DNA of 64,000 bases from Peromyscus leucopus (Eukaryota > Chordata > Mammalia > Rodentia > Cricetidae): positions 30,649,994 to 30,713,993 of the forward strand of contig NC_051072.1 of the NCBI RefSeq assembly GCF_004664715.2, in the 5' to 3' direction. The notes beneath the pieces are model-generated. The model was not told the DNA's origin and did no database searches. It saw only the letters and a list, made by a program, of their open reading frames with translations. Made by a program: the position numbers and the translations under genes. Position 1 is the first letter of the stretch. Each line of letters opens with the position of its first letter. Positions 20,440 through 33,112 of the stretch are shown here, piece by piece.

Positions 20440-22390
20440 ATTTCTTCTCAATGGAATTTTGTATTATCCCTGGTTTCAGAATAAAATTACTCAATCAAAA
20501 CCCAGAAAGATGTGGAGATGAGGAAGTTCCGGTGCAAGATGACTTCACCCCCGGTGAGGGCTCTCTTTCAGACTTGTTGACAGCCTCCTTCCAGCTGGGT
20601 CCACATATGGCTGAGAGAAAGATTTCTGGACATTCTTACGTTTCTTGTAAGGTTTCCGGCCCCATCTCGGCAGAGTTCACCCACAGGAACTTCATCTTTA
20701 GCATCTCTGGTTTGGTCCCTCGTTACCTTCTTCCCTCACTCCTTTAGCTCTTAGAAGTTTTGTAAATGAGAAGAGGAGGAAAGACTGCTTGCCTTTTCAC
20801 ATTTATTTCAAAGATGAGTTGCTTGTAGCATCAAGTTCACTCGTTGAATAAAGCGCAGACAGTTGCAACAAAGGCATCAAAGCTTTTTGCCAGATCTTGA
20901 AATTTCACAACTCATGTTTTGGGTACCGACTTTGAAAGCTTATTTGAAACCAAAGAACTGGAAATTCCAAAATCTTTATTCTTTGGACTTAATAGCACTC
21001 CTTCTCTGTGGGATGAAAGGTGGAACAAACAATTCCTGTTGATTGAGAAATGGTAGCCAGGAACAAAGATATATGTGGAATAAAAACATGAGTTAAAACT
21101 TACAAACGTTAGTCTCATAAATAAATTCTGTACCTTTGTGTAAATTACTAAAATTTTCATTGTCCTTGGTTAAATTAAATTTCGGGGCATTCTTCTCCCA
21201 TATGGAAGTTTGCTGCCTTCTCGCTCTTGGGTACAGTGACTTACCAGTTTGAATAGCTACAAATAAGAGATTTTAGATGAAGATTGCCCTGTGTGTTTGG
21301 AGGAAGAAATACTGATGTCAGACTTGCTGAAGTTCCTATTTAGTGAATGGCACAGCATTTCAGCAGAAGTAGAGAGGAGCCAGGGAAGAGATACACACAG
21401 CCTGTCTCATTTTGAATCCATAAACAGAGTGTGCTACTTTCAGTGCCCTGTCTTGGCCAGAGGGCCTTGCAAAATATGTGCAACTTGACATCTTTTATGA
21501 TGCTCGACTTTTAGCTTAGGTTTATCATTTTTCTTCCATATAGGTCAAACGGTCTGTCTAGTCTGAGACCAAATTGCTTACCAGTGACACCGTGCCTTTG
21601 TGTGTTGGGGAGCATTGTGAAGGCAGAATAAGGGGTAAGATAGAATCAGTGTCCAGAAACATCCTTGAGTTATTGAGTTGAGTTGATTTACCATATTATT
21701 GGAAAGCAGAAAAGAATAGAAAAATATTTTGTAAGAAAAAAGATTTCAAAATTAGGTGTTTATAATGCATGCTTTCAGATGCCTGTCTTCATTCCTTCCC
21801 TCAGCTTGTCTGTAGTCATTTCTTTTATATGCATATTAAAAGAAAAATTTAGAAAGCAAATTCTTATTCTAATGGCAAATGTCCAATCTCAAAGGAAGAT
21901 ATTAAAATAAATTAAAATTCTTGATTCGTCATTTGTTCTTTATACTAAAAATAATATTTGAACACATTTAGGAAAAATCACTTAATTGTTGTAATAAATA
22001 ATTTTATGCTAACAAATACATATTTTGTTCCTGTCATGTCACAAAAATCCCTGAGAAAAATAGCTAAACATAAGAAAAACTTACTTTGGCCTATAATTTC
22101 AGTCCATGGGTAGCTGGCTCTATTGCTTTTAGACCTGGGGTAGGGCAGTTTCTCATCCTGGTAAGAGGGCATGATGGAGTAAAGTTGGTCATCTCCCGGC
22201 AGCCAGGAATCAGAGAGAGTTAAGAGGGATCTATTAATATGAATGTCCTTGAATAAACACCCTTTGCACTCTGACTTACTTCAAATAAATATCTTTATTC
22301 CAACTATTTTAGAAGTGTTGTTAATTTTAAGTGATTATGTGACCCTTGGGTAATGTTTTCTTTTTTGGAAACTATCTTATTATTTTGTGT
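20440..22390. other. No gene seen
   Basis: 20500-20750 is GC-richer than its surroundings and holds a 110-codon open plus frame with no recognisable domain. 21260-21490 holds a frame containing CPVCLEE but no further zinc ligands. I do not call either a gene. Confidence 0.35.
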
Positions 22391-22394
22391 GTGG

Positions 22395-22580
22395 GGGTCT
22401 TTTTTTTTTTTCTTTTTCCTGCAAGCATGTCTGTATACCACACATATGCCCCGACCTGCAGACACCAGAATTGGTGTTTTTTCATACTTGAAACTGGAGT
22501 TATGGACAGTTGTGAGGCTCCATGTAAGGTGTTGGAAATTGAACCCTGGTTCTCTAGAAGAGCAACCCATGCTCTTAAAC
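22395..22580 (-). mobile_element. B2 SINE, minus strand
   Basis: Reading in reverse it has 'ggaaattgaaccctggttctctagaagagcaacccatgctcttaaactctgag', the inverted B2 head, preceded by a T-rich stretch at 22399-22420 that is the inverted A tail. Confidence 0.75.
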
Positions 22581-22639
22581 TCTGAGTGTTATCAAGTTGT
22601 TAAGTTATGTAAGTACACTAAAAAACCTCATTGTTCAGA

Positions 22640-22835
22640 TGGGTGGTGGTGGTGGTGGTGGTGGTGGTGGTGGTGGTGGTGGTGGTGGTGCATACCTTTA
22701 ATCCCAGCACGCAGGAGGCAGAGGCAGTGAGTTTGAGGCCAGCCTGGGCTACAGAGTGAGTTCCAGGAAAGGTGTCAACGCTACACAAAGCAACCCTGTC
22801 TTGAAAAACAAAACAAAGCAAAACAAAACAAAAAC
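22640..22835 (+). mobile_element. B1 SINE with internal (GGT)n expansion
   Basis: After a GGT run at 22642-22690 comes a typical B1 body: 'taatcccagcac', 'gaggccagcctgggctacag', 'aaccctgtcttgaaaaac', A-rich tail. The GGT run sits where B1 normally reads 'gggcgtggtggcg', so the trinucleotide grew out of the SINE's own A-box region. Confidence 0.88.
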
Positions 22836-22841
22836 CTTCTT

Positions 22842-24200
22842 TGTCCAAAGAACTGCTCTGGCAGTTTCTTTTTGCAAGTGGGGTGGAAACAGGAAATGAG
22901 CAATGTTGGTGCTCTGTGTTGGTTGTTTTGGAAGATGAACCTGTAAAAGTGATTGCTATTAACCTTTATAACATTTCACTGCATTATTACTTACATTTTA
23001 CAACTGAGCTAATTCTAGCTTAGAAAAAAAAATTAGCCTATCAAGAATTCCTAAATTTAGCAATTGTCAGAGTAGCTATTTAGCCCGATTTTATCTGGCT
23101 CCAAATTTTTATTGCCTCAGTAATAACTGCCTGCTAAATAGTCTTTAAGTGCTGCCATCAATGATTGCTTTGTGAAGTTGCTATGTGTGCTTTCACATTC
23201 TCAAAAATGACTGAGAAATATTATATCTAATGGACTATAAGCATTATCTATTCCAAACTTCATTTCGCTTAAAAGAAAATTGATTCAAAGTGATAAGATG
23301 CCAACTCATGACCGTCTAGATTGTTACCAAAAGAAGTAATGAAACAAACCTCCTAATATTAATCATTTTCTAATTTTGTTTTTTACTGACTATTTTTAGA
23401 AGAATCTCATCAATGCTATTTAATCGATCTTAGGCACTGAGGAATAAGGGTTGCTGTGCAATTCTCAGGCATCCTATAGATTAAGTAAATGGAAAATGAA
23501 GGTGTGCAATTTGATGGAGGAGCTTAGAAGGGTGAGTTTTTTTTTTTTAATTTAGATTCTACTTACATAGATTATCTTCATTCTGCAGATTATCCCCTGC
23601 TCTGGCGTCTTTAGTTCTTGTGCTATGGGTATAATGGGGATACTTGTTAGCTTGAAGGTATTTTGAATGAAGTTAGTGAACAGCAGTCCATGATGGAGAA
23701 AGCAGAATCTTATGGATTTGGCTTACAAGGTAAAGGACGACAGAGATTCACCTTTGGGGTCTTTAAATTCAGTATTTAATTATGAACACAGGAGACTCAA
23801 AATAAACTAAAGAGAATGGCTTCAAATCTGTTCTGAGCAAATAGATTTTGTGTTAGAATTTGCCAAATCATATTAGGGGAGAGGTTTATATGTTCAATTC
23901 TCAAGATAAATAAGCAGTTTGAAACCTGGGACAGAAAAAGAAAACACTGAGAAATTTAGAACAGACGTATGGAGGAGAAGAACAGTATTGCTTTTCCAAT
24001 TTGTTCAAGATTTGGTACCAAGGTGACAGTTGAACTCAAAATACAGTGAAATATTGAAAAATGACCTTGAAACAATTATTTGCTGTTTGGCCTTTGTTCA
24101 TTTCTCTTCTATGGGTCTGATGTTATTGTTACAGGAGAGAGATTTGATAGGTTGGCTTTTGTTTATTTTTATTGTTTTACTTGCAATAAACTGACTTTTA
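22842..24200. other. No gene seen
   Basis: AT-rich sequence with no supported coding region or recognised repeat. Confidence 0.4.
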
Positions 24201-24204
24201 GATG

Positions 24205-24595
24205 GTGTGGTGTTTTGAGTAAGAATGGACTCCATTGGCTCATATATTTGAATACTTAATCATCAAGGTGTGGCAGTATTTGAGGATTAGGAGGTGTGGC
24301 CTTGTTGGAGTAGGTGTGACTGTGTTGAATAAAGTCTATCACTGAGGATGAGCTTTCAGGTTTCAAAAGCCCATACCAAGCCCAGTCTCTCTCTTTCTCT
24401 CCTGCTACAGATCAGGGCATAGGTCTTAGCTACTTCTCCAACCCCACACCAGGTTGTTGCCATGCTCCCTACGATGATGATAATGGATTAAGCCTTGATA
24501 CTGTAAGCAAGCCCCAGTTAAGTATTTTCCTTTATAAGAGTTCCCTTGATCATGGTATCTCTTCACAGCAATAGAACCATGACTAAGACAGACAG
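24205..24595 (+). repeat. Rodent medium-reiterated repeat, copy 2
   Basis: Same family as 13166-13535: 'gaggtgtggccttgttggag', 'gatgatgataatggattaagc', 'cctttataagagttccc', 'catgactaagacagac'. Confidence 0.7.
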
Positions 24596-24844
24596 AAATA
24601 ATACTTTGTGAAAGTTGTAGGAACTCCACATGGATAAGAATCATAATTGAAGAAGACAAAGCTAAAAATCACATCTAAAAATAAGCAAACAAGCACTTCA
24701 GACATGAAGAAAATAGAAAGATGTAACTGTCAGTTAGATGTAGCAAAATAAATGTAAGACTATGCAAAACATTCAGCTAATATTCTGGTTTTTCTTAATT
24801 ATTTCTGTTATTCTACACTTTATTGTGGAATATTACTTTAACTA

Positions 24845-25335
24845 GGCAAAAATGTGTTACATATTTTATGCTACATTTGTTTAATTATGTAACGATGTGT
24901 TGTTATTTCACCTTGCCTGCCTAAGGCACCTGATTAGTCTAATAAAAAACTGAACAGCCAATAGCTAGTGAGAGGAGGGATAGGTGGGGCTGGTGGGCAG
25001 AGAACATAAGTAGTAGGGGGAATCTAGGCTACAGAAGAGAACAGGATTGAGAATGAGGAAGAAAGAGAGGGAGGGGGATGCCTAGGCTAACCAGCCAGGC
25101 AGCAGGCAGCCAACCAGGCATGGAATAAGCAGGGATGTAGGACATAAAGAAGAAAAGAAAGGTAAAAAGCCCCGAGGCAAAACATAGATGAAGAGAAAAC
25201 AGGCTAAGTTATAAGAGCTAGTGGGACAAGCGTAAGATAAGGCCGAGCATTCATAACTAATAATAAGTCTCCATGTCATGATTTGGGAGCTGGTTGCTGG
25301 CCCAAAAGAAAGCCTCCTATAAAACTTCATCCTGT
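24845..25335 (+). mobile_element. Probable rodent LTR-type repeat
   Basis: Starts 'tgtgttacatattttatgc', then 'caccttgcctgcctaaggcacc', 'gaacagccaatagctagtgag' and a purine-rich middle, ending near 'ccataaaacttc'-like text. The order matches a high-copy muroid LTR that I know by pattern but cannot name. No target duplication was confirmed. Confidence 0.45.
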
Positions 25336-26070
25336 TCAATGATCATTTTGAAAAGATTATAAGACTGGCAAAAATACTACTTGAACTTTGGTCACTAATA
25401 ATTCTTTATGTAACATATACTTTTGGATCATAACAACCTGTCATAACCAATACCGTCTAAAGTGCAGTAAGCATTGGCAGAATACCACTTACTTATCTCT
25501 ACTGCCACAGTGGAAGAAGAAATTAATAGAGAATATCCCCTTCAAATTATCATCTAGAAAATGTTGAACATATACCTCCCTGAAGCATTAATTGTCTTCA
25601 CCTTAACAGAAAGCTGAGTGTTCAAGGCAATCAAATAAATGTACACTGTAGTAGCCAGTATTCAAAATCCACAGCTTGATAGCTCCCTTCTGTGGCTGTT
25701 TACACCAGCCTCTATCCCAAGCTTATGGAAATGGTGGGGCGAGCAGAGTCAAAGCAAGGAGTAGGGAGTGACTCCTGGAAACACAGACAAAGAGAGACAA
25801 TGGGTCCTGAAGAACAGAGACGAATAAAAGGTAAATATGATCAAACATTAAGCTTTTGTTAGGACAGTTAATTAGACAGAGAAGTTACCAGAAAGGCTCT
25901 GTTTTTCTTATTTTTTTTTTATAGGAAGTTGAACTCAATTTTTTATCTTTCCTGATAAAAAATTACTTAGTTTTTGGTTAAAAAAAAAAAAAAAGAATAC
26001 ATCTTTTGATTCTCATCTCTTGATTTTAAATTTTTTTTAACTTTATTCTTAAAAATTAAAATATAATTAC
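25336..26070. other. No gene seen
   Basis: Unrecognised AT-rich DNA with a T9 run (25911-25919) and an A-run (25980-25994). Confidence 0.4.
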
Positions 26071-26074
26071 ATCA

Positions 26075-26215
26075 CTTTTCCCATGTGATGGTTCACAACC
26101 ATTTGTAACTTCAGTTCCAGGGGATCTAATGCCATCTTCTGGCTTCCATAGGCACCAGATGCCTAAGCAGTCAAACACTCATACAAACAATTAAAATGAA
26201 TATATTTCTTAAAAA
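26075..26215 (+). mobile_element. B2 SINE 3' part
   Basis: 'tgatggttcacaaccatttgtaacttcag', 'gggatctaatgccatcttctgg' and 'tcaaacactcatac' are the B2 3' half; the tRNA-like head is missing. Confidence 0.7.
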
Positions 26216-26264
26216 ATATTATTATAAAGGGTAATGTTAATGAGCTTGTGTAGAATGAATCTTA

Positions 26265-26712
26265 AATGGTCTTATTAATACAAATAAACCTGAAGCCAGA
26301 TATTGGGGTGAATGCTGGAAGATCAGAGAAGCAGAACAAGCCACAGCCACCTCACCTTGCCAGTTCCTCAGCTGATCCTGTTTTCTCATCCAGAATAAAT
26401 CTCAGATGAACTGTTGTTCAAAGGCCTAAAAGCTTAACCCGCCTAGTTCCTGGTTTTCACGCCTTATATACCTTTCTGCTTTCTGCCATTACTTCCTGTG
26501 ATTAAAGGTGTGAGTAACCATGCCTGGCTATTTCCAGTGTGGCTTTGAACTCACAGAGATCCGGATGGATCTCTGCCTCCAGAAGGCTAGGATTAAAGGT
26601 GTGAGTGCCACTATTTTCTGTCCTCTATGTCCGTCTAGTGGCTGTTCTGCTCTCTGACCCTAGATAAGTTTATTAGGGTGCACAATATATTGGGGAACAC
26701 AATATCACCACA
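26265..26712 (+). mobile_element. Cricetid composite repeat with B1-like modules
   Basis: Begins 'tggtcttattaataca' and ends 'gggtgcacaatatattggggaacacaatatcaccaca'. The middle holds two reverse B1-like pieces ('gattaaaggtgtgagtaacc' and 'aggattaaaggtgtgagtgcc'). This order is common in cricetid genomes and looks LTR-derived with captured SINE. Family name not established. Confidence 0.5.
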
Positions 26713-28077
26713 AGCTTGGTTTCACAGAAACATATTACTGAAGACAATTGAAAGAGTTGAAAGTAATGCCATAAAATAGTAGAAGATATTTGTAATCAAT
26801 ATACCTCGAGGGATTGATGTTCCTAATTTATATGTAATACTTAAAATTTATCTTATGGAATATCAGACAGCCTAATTTTTAAATGGACAAAATTCTTGTT
26901 CAGATACTATAAAGTGAAAGAAATGCCTTAGCCACAAAAAAAAAAAAAAAAGATCGCTGAAAATTTATATTTCAGAACTTGATATGATTTGGGGCAAAGA
27001 GAGAAATGATTTGATTGACACAAGATTAGATAGATTATTTACGTATTAAACAAGAGATGAGAATTGCAATTATTAGATAATCCTGTTGTCTATTGTTCTG
27101 TTGTCTATTGTTCTTCATTTTAAGTATATAATGGTCGTTTACTTTCACTGAAGGTGATGAAAGGAAATCTACTTTTACCCTTGGTACCATTTCTCAGGAG
27201 CAATATTCTTAAAGTTGAGAAAAATCAAATGAATCTGTTTCAGTAATAATTTACTCCTAGTCAAAGCTGCCTAGAGAAGCTTGGTAATAGAATGTGTTCA
27301 CCTACACGTTGGAGACCTGGGATTTAATCTCCAGTGTCACAAAAATATGTGCTCAGAGGAGGTTTTCATTTCCTGTGCTTGGTATTAAAATTGATAAGAT
27401 TTAAATCCCCAGTTGTTGGGTATCCACGGTCGCCAAGGTAATAAGCCAAATCAAGTCAAATTAATAAGTTCAGGTTTCATGAACAGAGCAAAGCAATCCT
27501 GGGTGACCCTTGGAAAGGCTGGAAAAGAGTCACAAGGCAAATATGGCTACCAGGCTTTAAGTAGGTGTAGTCTTGAGCAGACCCTGGGAGGGGCTGGCTC
27601 TTGGTGGGCTTTGAGGGAGCAGGTTTGAGGGGGTAGGATCTGGAGAAAAAGGTGGGGGAGGGGAGTTGAGGTAGAAGTTCCACCAGAACATCTCAGACTC
27701 TTTGGGTATAGGGGTGCCAGGGGCTAAGTGAAGCTTCCATCAGAACAAAAGTGGTTAAAAGAAACTAGAGAAAATGGTTAAAAGAAAATCCTTGTAAAGG
27801 AATATATGGTGAATGTGAGAAAGCCAGGCCTGCTTAAGTTGCTATGCCTTCATTCTTCCTGCCAGTTCCACCCCTCCAACCCCCCCCTCCCCCGCAGCAT
27901 CCTTCTTCTACCTAGAGCTGTCCTCACTACACGGAGCAGAGCCCAGGACCAAAGGCGACAAAAAGAGCAAAGGATGGTGCTTTGAAGTGAGATGAGATTA
28001 GCAAAGAGCTGCTGTTTACCAGGGCTCTGTCACATACCAAATGTGTACATATTTTCCCTGCAGGTTCCCTAGGAGCA
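26713..28077. other. No gene seen; GC-richer block at 27410-27730
   Basis: 27410-27730 is purine-rich and open in one frame, and reads like part of an interspersed repeat or LTR rather than a gene. A C-rich run lies at 27870-27895. Confidence 0.35.
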
Positions 28078-28241
28078 CTTCCTCACAGTTGACATCAGAA
28101 ACTGCTCTGCTAAGCTTTAGATAGGAGAAATCTGAGCCTTTAGTTCCAACCCCTTCAAACACACACAAAAGAATGAAAGTTTGATCTGTGCAAAGCTCTC
28201 AGAATGGGGATTACTGCATGATGATCATGTTTTGGAACATG
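28078..28241 (+). repeat. 164-bp duplicated segment, copy A
   Basis: This block recurs at 28908-29071 with the same length and orientation and one mismatch (C at 28214, T at 29044). It matches no repeat family I know, so it looks like a recent local segmental duplication. Confidence 0.95.
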
Positions 28242-28907
28242 GGTACATCTCTCCCAAGCAGGGCAACAACCTCTGAGCTGCTCTAAAACCAAGAATCCAT
28301 TAGATCACTCATGGATTGCCAGTTCAACCTCTACCATGATGAAAAATTCAAGTTGTTCTTTCAAATGTTGGTACACATTCTGATGACCAAGGTTTTCGAG
28401 TACATATGTTATCTACACAGAAATAAGCAATTAATCAAATCTTCCTGGTGACCGGTCAAGAGATCGTACTGGAATACACTGGACCCACAGAACACAGTAA
28501 ATCTTCTCTGCTTTGGGACTAGGTTTGGGAATCTGGCCTAGATTCAACACTCAGTTTTAAGAAAAAAAAAAACAAAACTATTTCATATATATTCATTCTG
28601 TTTCCTGGTTTGTAGGACAAAGTTCTTATCAATAAATTGCATGCTAGTCACTTAGATGATGATCAAAATGCTCGCTTCACTGAATTTTGGATGCCCTTGT
28701 TATAAGGCTTTGACGAAATCTAACACACAGGTTACCAGTGAGAGAATGCTATGTGCTATACTCTCTTGTTTGCTTCTTGTTGGGACTCAGATTACAAGCA
28801 TGAGCTTTAATAGAATGGAAATTGTGAGAAAATTGGTATGCAGGTAACCGAGAAGGAATGAAAAGGATACTGAATAAGAAGACAAGCCCCAGGGAAGCCA
28901 ACCTTGT

Positions 28908-29071
28908 CTTCCTCACAGTTGACATCAGAAACTGCTCTGCTAAGCTTTAGATAGGAGAAATCTGAGCCTTTAGTTCCAACCCCTTCAAACACACACAAAA
29001 GAATGAAAGTTTGATCTGTGCAAAGCTCTCAGAATGGGGATTATTGCATGATGATCATGTTTTGGAACATG
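28908..29071 (+). repeat. 164-bp duplicated segment, copy B
   Basis: Second copy of 28078-28241, separated from it by 666 bp of unique sequence. Flanks on both sides differ between copies. Confidence 0.95.
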
Positions 29072-29459
29072 CAGATCATTGCTTCAAATGTAAATAGAAA
29101 TGTTTATGCACATGTATGTTTAGTTTGGCTTTCAAAAAAGCCAAATAGCTGTTAAATAATTTAATTAAAATCATTGTCATGTTACTTCAATGCAGTTTTT
29201 CAAGAATATTATATACAAAGGAACTTATTTCTATGTTTTACATGTGTTGGCTAAATTTGTATGTGATAAAAATCAGAGTGTAAATTTAGTAGAAAAAGTC
29301 ATGGACTTAAAATATCTTTTTCCTTTCTTATTGCAGTCAGGATAAAATTTATCTAGTTACTGGTCAGTTTTCTGAGTCTTTTGAAATGAAACAATACACT
29401 AGGAGGTGATATTATTTGTGTATGGATGCCCATTTCACAGATTTTTTAGTCGGTGTTCT

Positions 29460-29815
29460 GCTGTTGTCAGAGACATCAGCACCACAGTAACTCTCATCAA
29501 GGAAAACATTTAATTGGGGCTTGCTTACAGTTTCAGAGGTTTAGCCCATGGTCATCATGGCAGAGAGCATGGCAGCATGCAGGCAGACATGGTCCTGGAC
29601 AAGTAGCTGGGAGTTCTACATCCTGAACCATAGGCAACAGGAAGAGCCTGACTGGAGGCTTGGAAGGGGCTTTTTGAAATCTCAAAGCCCACCCCTAGTG
29701 ACACACTTCCTCCAGCTAGACCACACCTCCTAATCCTTTCAAGTAGTGTCACTCCCTGGTGACCAAGTATTCAAATCTCTAAGCCTATGCGGCCATTCTC
29801 ATTCAAACCACCACA
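29460..29815 (-). repeat. Rodent medium-reiterated repeat, copy 3 (minus)
   Basis: Reverse of the family at 13166: 'aaggaaaacatttaattggggc', 'cccatggtcatcatggcagag', 'cacacttcctccagctagacc', 'cattcaaaccaccacaac'. Confidence 0.7.
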
Positions 29816-30351
29816 ACTGATTTAATGATGAAACTATTCAAACAATAATGAGCCCAGGATGCTGCTGTTTAGGTGAGAGTAAAGAGAAGAAGAAACAGTT
29901 GTGTCAGCCCAGCGACTCATATTGCTAGATAGCAGATAGCAACTAGCAAGGGGTCCAGGTATTACCTTCCACTGGATCATTCCTAATTTTGCATCTCGTG
30001 CTTTTAAGTGTTTTTGTTTTGTTTTCAAAAATATGACCTTATACACGAAAAAATAGCATACTCACAAAATATTTTATTTCCAAGTTTTAAAACCATTTAA
30101 ATTGATACAGGTTAAGAACAATGCTAATGCTTTAATCAATGCAAATGGAAATTTTTTTTTGTCAAGTTCTTGTATGCTTGGAAACTATTTGATAGTCAGA
30201 CATGAGAAGAAAAAATATCTTAAATGATATCCCAAAACTCCTGCATTGTTGAGTAAATACTTTGTAGCACTTGAGAGCAAGAGGCATGATGAAGTCGTTT
30301 GTTAAGCTGCTTCCTGGGATCCCAAGATTCCTTAGTATAAAAACAAAAACC

Positions 30352-30353
30352 TT

Positions 30354-30404
<51 letters not shown>
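30352..30404 (+). repeat. (TTTA)n microsatellite
   Basis: About 13 uninterrupted TTTA units. Confidence 0.97.
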
Positions 30405-30405
<1 letters not shown>

Positions 30406-30834
30406 TAAGGACAATAATCAAATGTAGGCAAGAAGCAGAAATAATATTGAGAGAGTAGCAGGGAAAGAAAATATCAAAAAATAAAAAAAATAGTACACAG
30501 TAGATGGAAACAGAATTTAAGTAACCAGACTTAGTGGAAATTTGTTCAGTTTTATTGCTTGCAGAGATATATAACTTTCTTTCTCTGTCTTTCTATGAAA
30601 TATCCACAACACATCTGTTAAAATATATATGAGTTTCTTAGGGCTCCTATAACAAAAGTACCACAAATCAAGCGGTTTAAACAATAAAAAAGTTTTGTCT
30701 CGCAGTCATGGAGCCTGACATCAATTTATTAGCAAGTCCAGAATCTCTTCAATAGGGAAAGAGCCAGTCTTCAACTCCTCTCTCAGTTTCTGTTATTCCT
30801 TGGCTAGAGACAAGATAACTCACCCACCCCCATA

Positions 30835-30836
<2 letters not shown>

Positions 30837-30882
<46 letters not shown>
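30837..30882 (+). repeat. (GT)n microsatellite
   Basis: About 23 GT units, pure. Confidence 0.98.
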
Positions 30883-30888
<6 letters not shown>

Positions 30889-31655
30889 CTTTGTTTCTCA
30901 ATATCTGCCTTTTTATGAGGATGATGTACCCAATGACTCCATGTTAATCAATACCTCTGCAAAGAACTCAACTCCAAATAAGCCCCTGAGGTCCTGGGGT
31001 TTAGGATCCAACATATTTTAGGTGGGATACAAATCAACAAATCAAGCTGTAACAAATCACCTGTTGGATGATTTAAGAGTTCATGTGTTTCTCATGTGGA
31101 AAATAGTTTCACCACACTTAGATCCTTCAAAGACAAATTATCCTAGCATCAACACTCTGTCTCAAGAAGTCTTTAGCAACCCAACATCCAGAATAACTTT
31201 ATATCTTACCAGGCATGATTTTCTTTCTCTTAAGTGTGCCTAATTAGACAGCTGTTGGTTACTGCCAAGTTACAAGTGACACTACTTTAGAGATATCTTG
31301 CCACACTAGTTATTATTGTTCATAGACTGCATAGCTGAGTAGGGCTATTGATTGCTTTCCTTGTGTGGCAGCTTACATAGCACATTTCTTGTACTATGAA
31401 AGTGAAAGGTGATCAAGTGATATCCAGCTCCTGTCTTACTAGTACTTGTCTGAGTATATATTGTCTTCAGCAATAGGGACTTATCTTCAACCTTTGGAAG
31501 ACAGCCCAGGGCAACTGGAGTGGCCTATTCTGTTTCGGGAGTCACTTGGACAACACTGACCAGAAAGTCAAAGAAAGGGTTCTTGTGCCTGGAACTGGGA
31601 TTTTTGTTAGATAGTGGGGAGCATCGTCAGCTCAAATGGCATAACCTCATTTAAG
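30883..31655. other. No gene seen
   Basis: Only short chance frames; no repeat recognised. Confidence 0.4.

Positions 31656-31659
<4 letters not shown>

Positions 31660-31697
<38 letters not shown>
31660..31697 (+). repeat. (TG)n microsatellite
   Basis: About 19 TG units, followed by a small palindromic stretch ('attacatataatacatgtgcat'). Confidence 0.97.
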
Positions 31698-31699
<2 letters not shown>

Positions 31700-32760
31700 T
31701 ACATATAATACATGTGCATATGTGTTATATGTAATTTTAGGTAAGTACAATATAATATGATTTCAGACACCTTCAGTGTTTTTTTTTTGTCTCTTCTCCT
31801 TCCCTCTCCTTCTATTTTGACCTTCCTCCCTCCACGTCCCAATAAAAGCCCCCTCCTCTCTTTGTTCACTTGGTGTTCTATCCTCCATACCAACCAGAGT
31901 GCTTATTCCTACCTTTGAAGTCATCCTTCTCATTTTCTGAAAAACAGGAACATCTCGCCGTTGTGCTGTGGAGCTTTAACAGCCAATTTCCTTCCTACAG
32001 CACCCTAGAAATCCAACAGCTTTCCTTGTCTTAGTGTCCTCTTTGTCTTCTTTATGAGGCTGTCACCACTTCTGCTAGGAGAGTAAACCAGAATAACAAA
32101 TCATGTACCACATTTGTTTAGTGTAGAATTTTCCAACCATATGCTTGATTTCTCCCTGGAGTATACTTCCTCATGTTTTTTAACTATATGTATGGGAAGA
32201 ATTAAAAAGAAAATATTTCAATTCTGAGGGACTTTTTTTTGCTTAACAATATATTCTAAAAATACTCTCTCCTTTTACATTTTTCCATGAGCAACAGATT
32301 ACAGCTTTGAAAGAATGTTTAGAAATATTGTCAATATCACTAGTTATACATTTACTTTCCATGAGATACTGGAACATATATATTCTGGTCAAGTTCTCTA
32401 CCATTTTATAACTTCATTTTGTTCTTCAGTTTCCAGGAGCATATTTCACATTTATGACAAAGGCTACATTAGAAAGATCTTTAACATTCACATTTTTAGC
32501 AACTACCTCTCCTGTAATTACAGGATTTTTCTAGGATGTACCGTAAAACTCACCTAGCTTCCATCTGTTTTCTAATTTCAAAGCTATTTTTCAAAGTTTT
32601 AGGTGTTCTTTACTGCATCCACCACTAAAATCTGTACTAGTTAGGATTCCCTACAGAAAAGAACCAAGTAACAAATGCATACAACAGAGAGACAAAGACA
32701 GAGAAAGACACAAGTGTTTTATTTTAATAAATTTGTTGATCTGTGTCTTAAATCTATAAG
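31700..32760. other. No gene seen
   Basis: 31780-31870 is pyrimidine-rich. Otherwise AT-rich and unrecognised. Confidence 0.4.
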
Positions 32761-32764
32761 ACAG

Positions 32765-33112
32765 GTGTGGTAGTTTGAATGTAACTGGCCCCATGATCTC
32801 ACTGGGAGTGGCACTATTAGGAGGTATAGCCTTGTTGGAGCAGGTGTGGTCTTGTTGAATGAAGTGTATCACAGTAGGGGCGGGCTTTGAGGTCTATTGC
32901 TCAAGACATTGTGTCTTTCCTGATGCCTTCTGATCAAAATGTAGCCAGCACCAAGTCTGCCTGCATGCCGCCATGCTCCCCGCCATGATGATAATGGACT
33001 AAACCTCTGAAACTGTAAGCCACCACTTGAATTAAATGTTTTCCTTCATAGCGGTTGCTGTGATCATGGTGTCTCTTCACAGTAATAGAAACCCTCACTA
33101 AGACAGCCGGTT
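32765..33112 (+). repeat. Rodent medium-reiterated repeat, copy 4
   Basis: 'gtggtagtttgaatgtaactggcccc', 'ccatgatgataatggactaaacc' and 'agaaaccctcactaagacag' give a fairly well-kept copy of the 13166 family. Confidence 0.75.

Noticed and set aside
20415..20747. 110-codon open frame in GC-richer DNA
   Set aside because: No recognised domain. It begins inside an old B1 SINE, and no splice or promoter signals are seen.
21263..21488. RING-like start CPVCLEEE
   Set aside because: Only the first Cys pair is present; the following Cys/His ligands of a RING finger are missing.
22618..22848. Poly-Thr or poly-Trp protein across the GGT run
   Set aside because: Microsatellite translation inside a B1 SINE.
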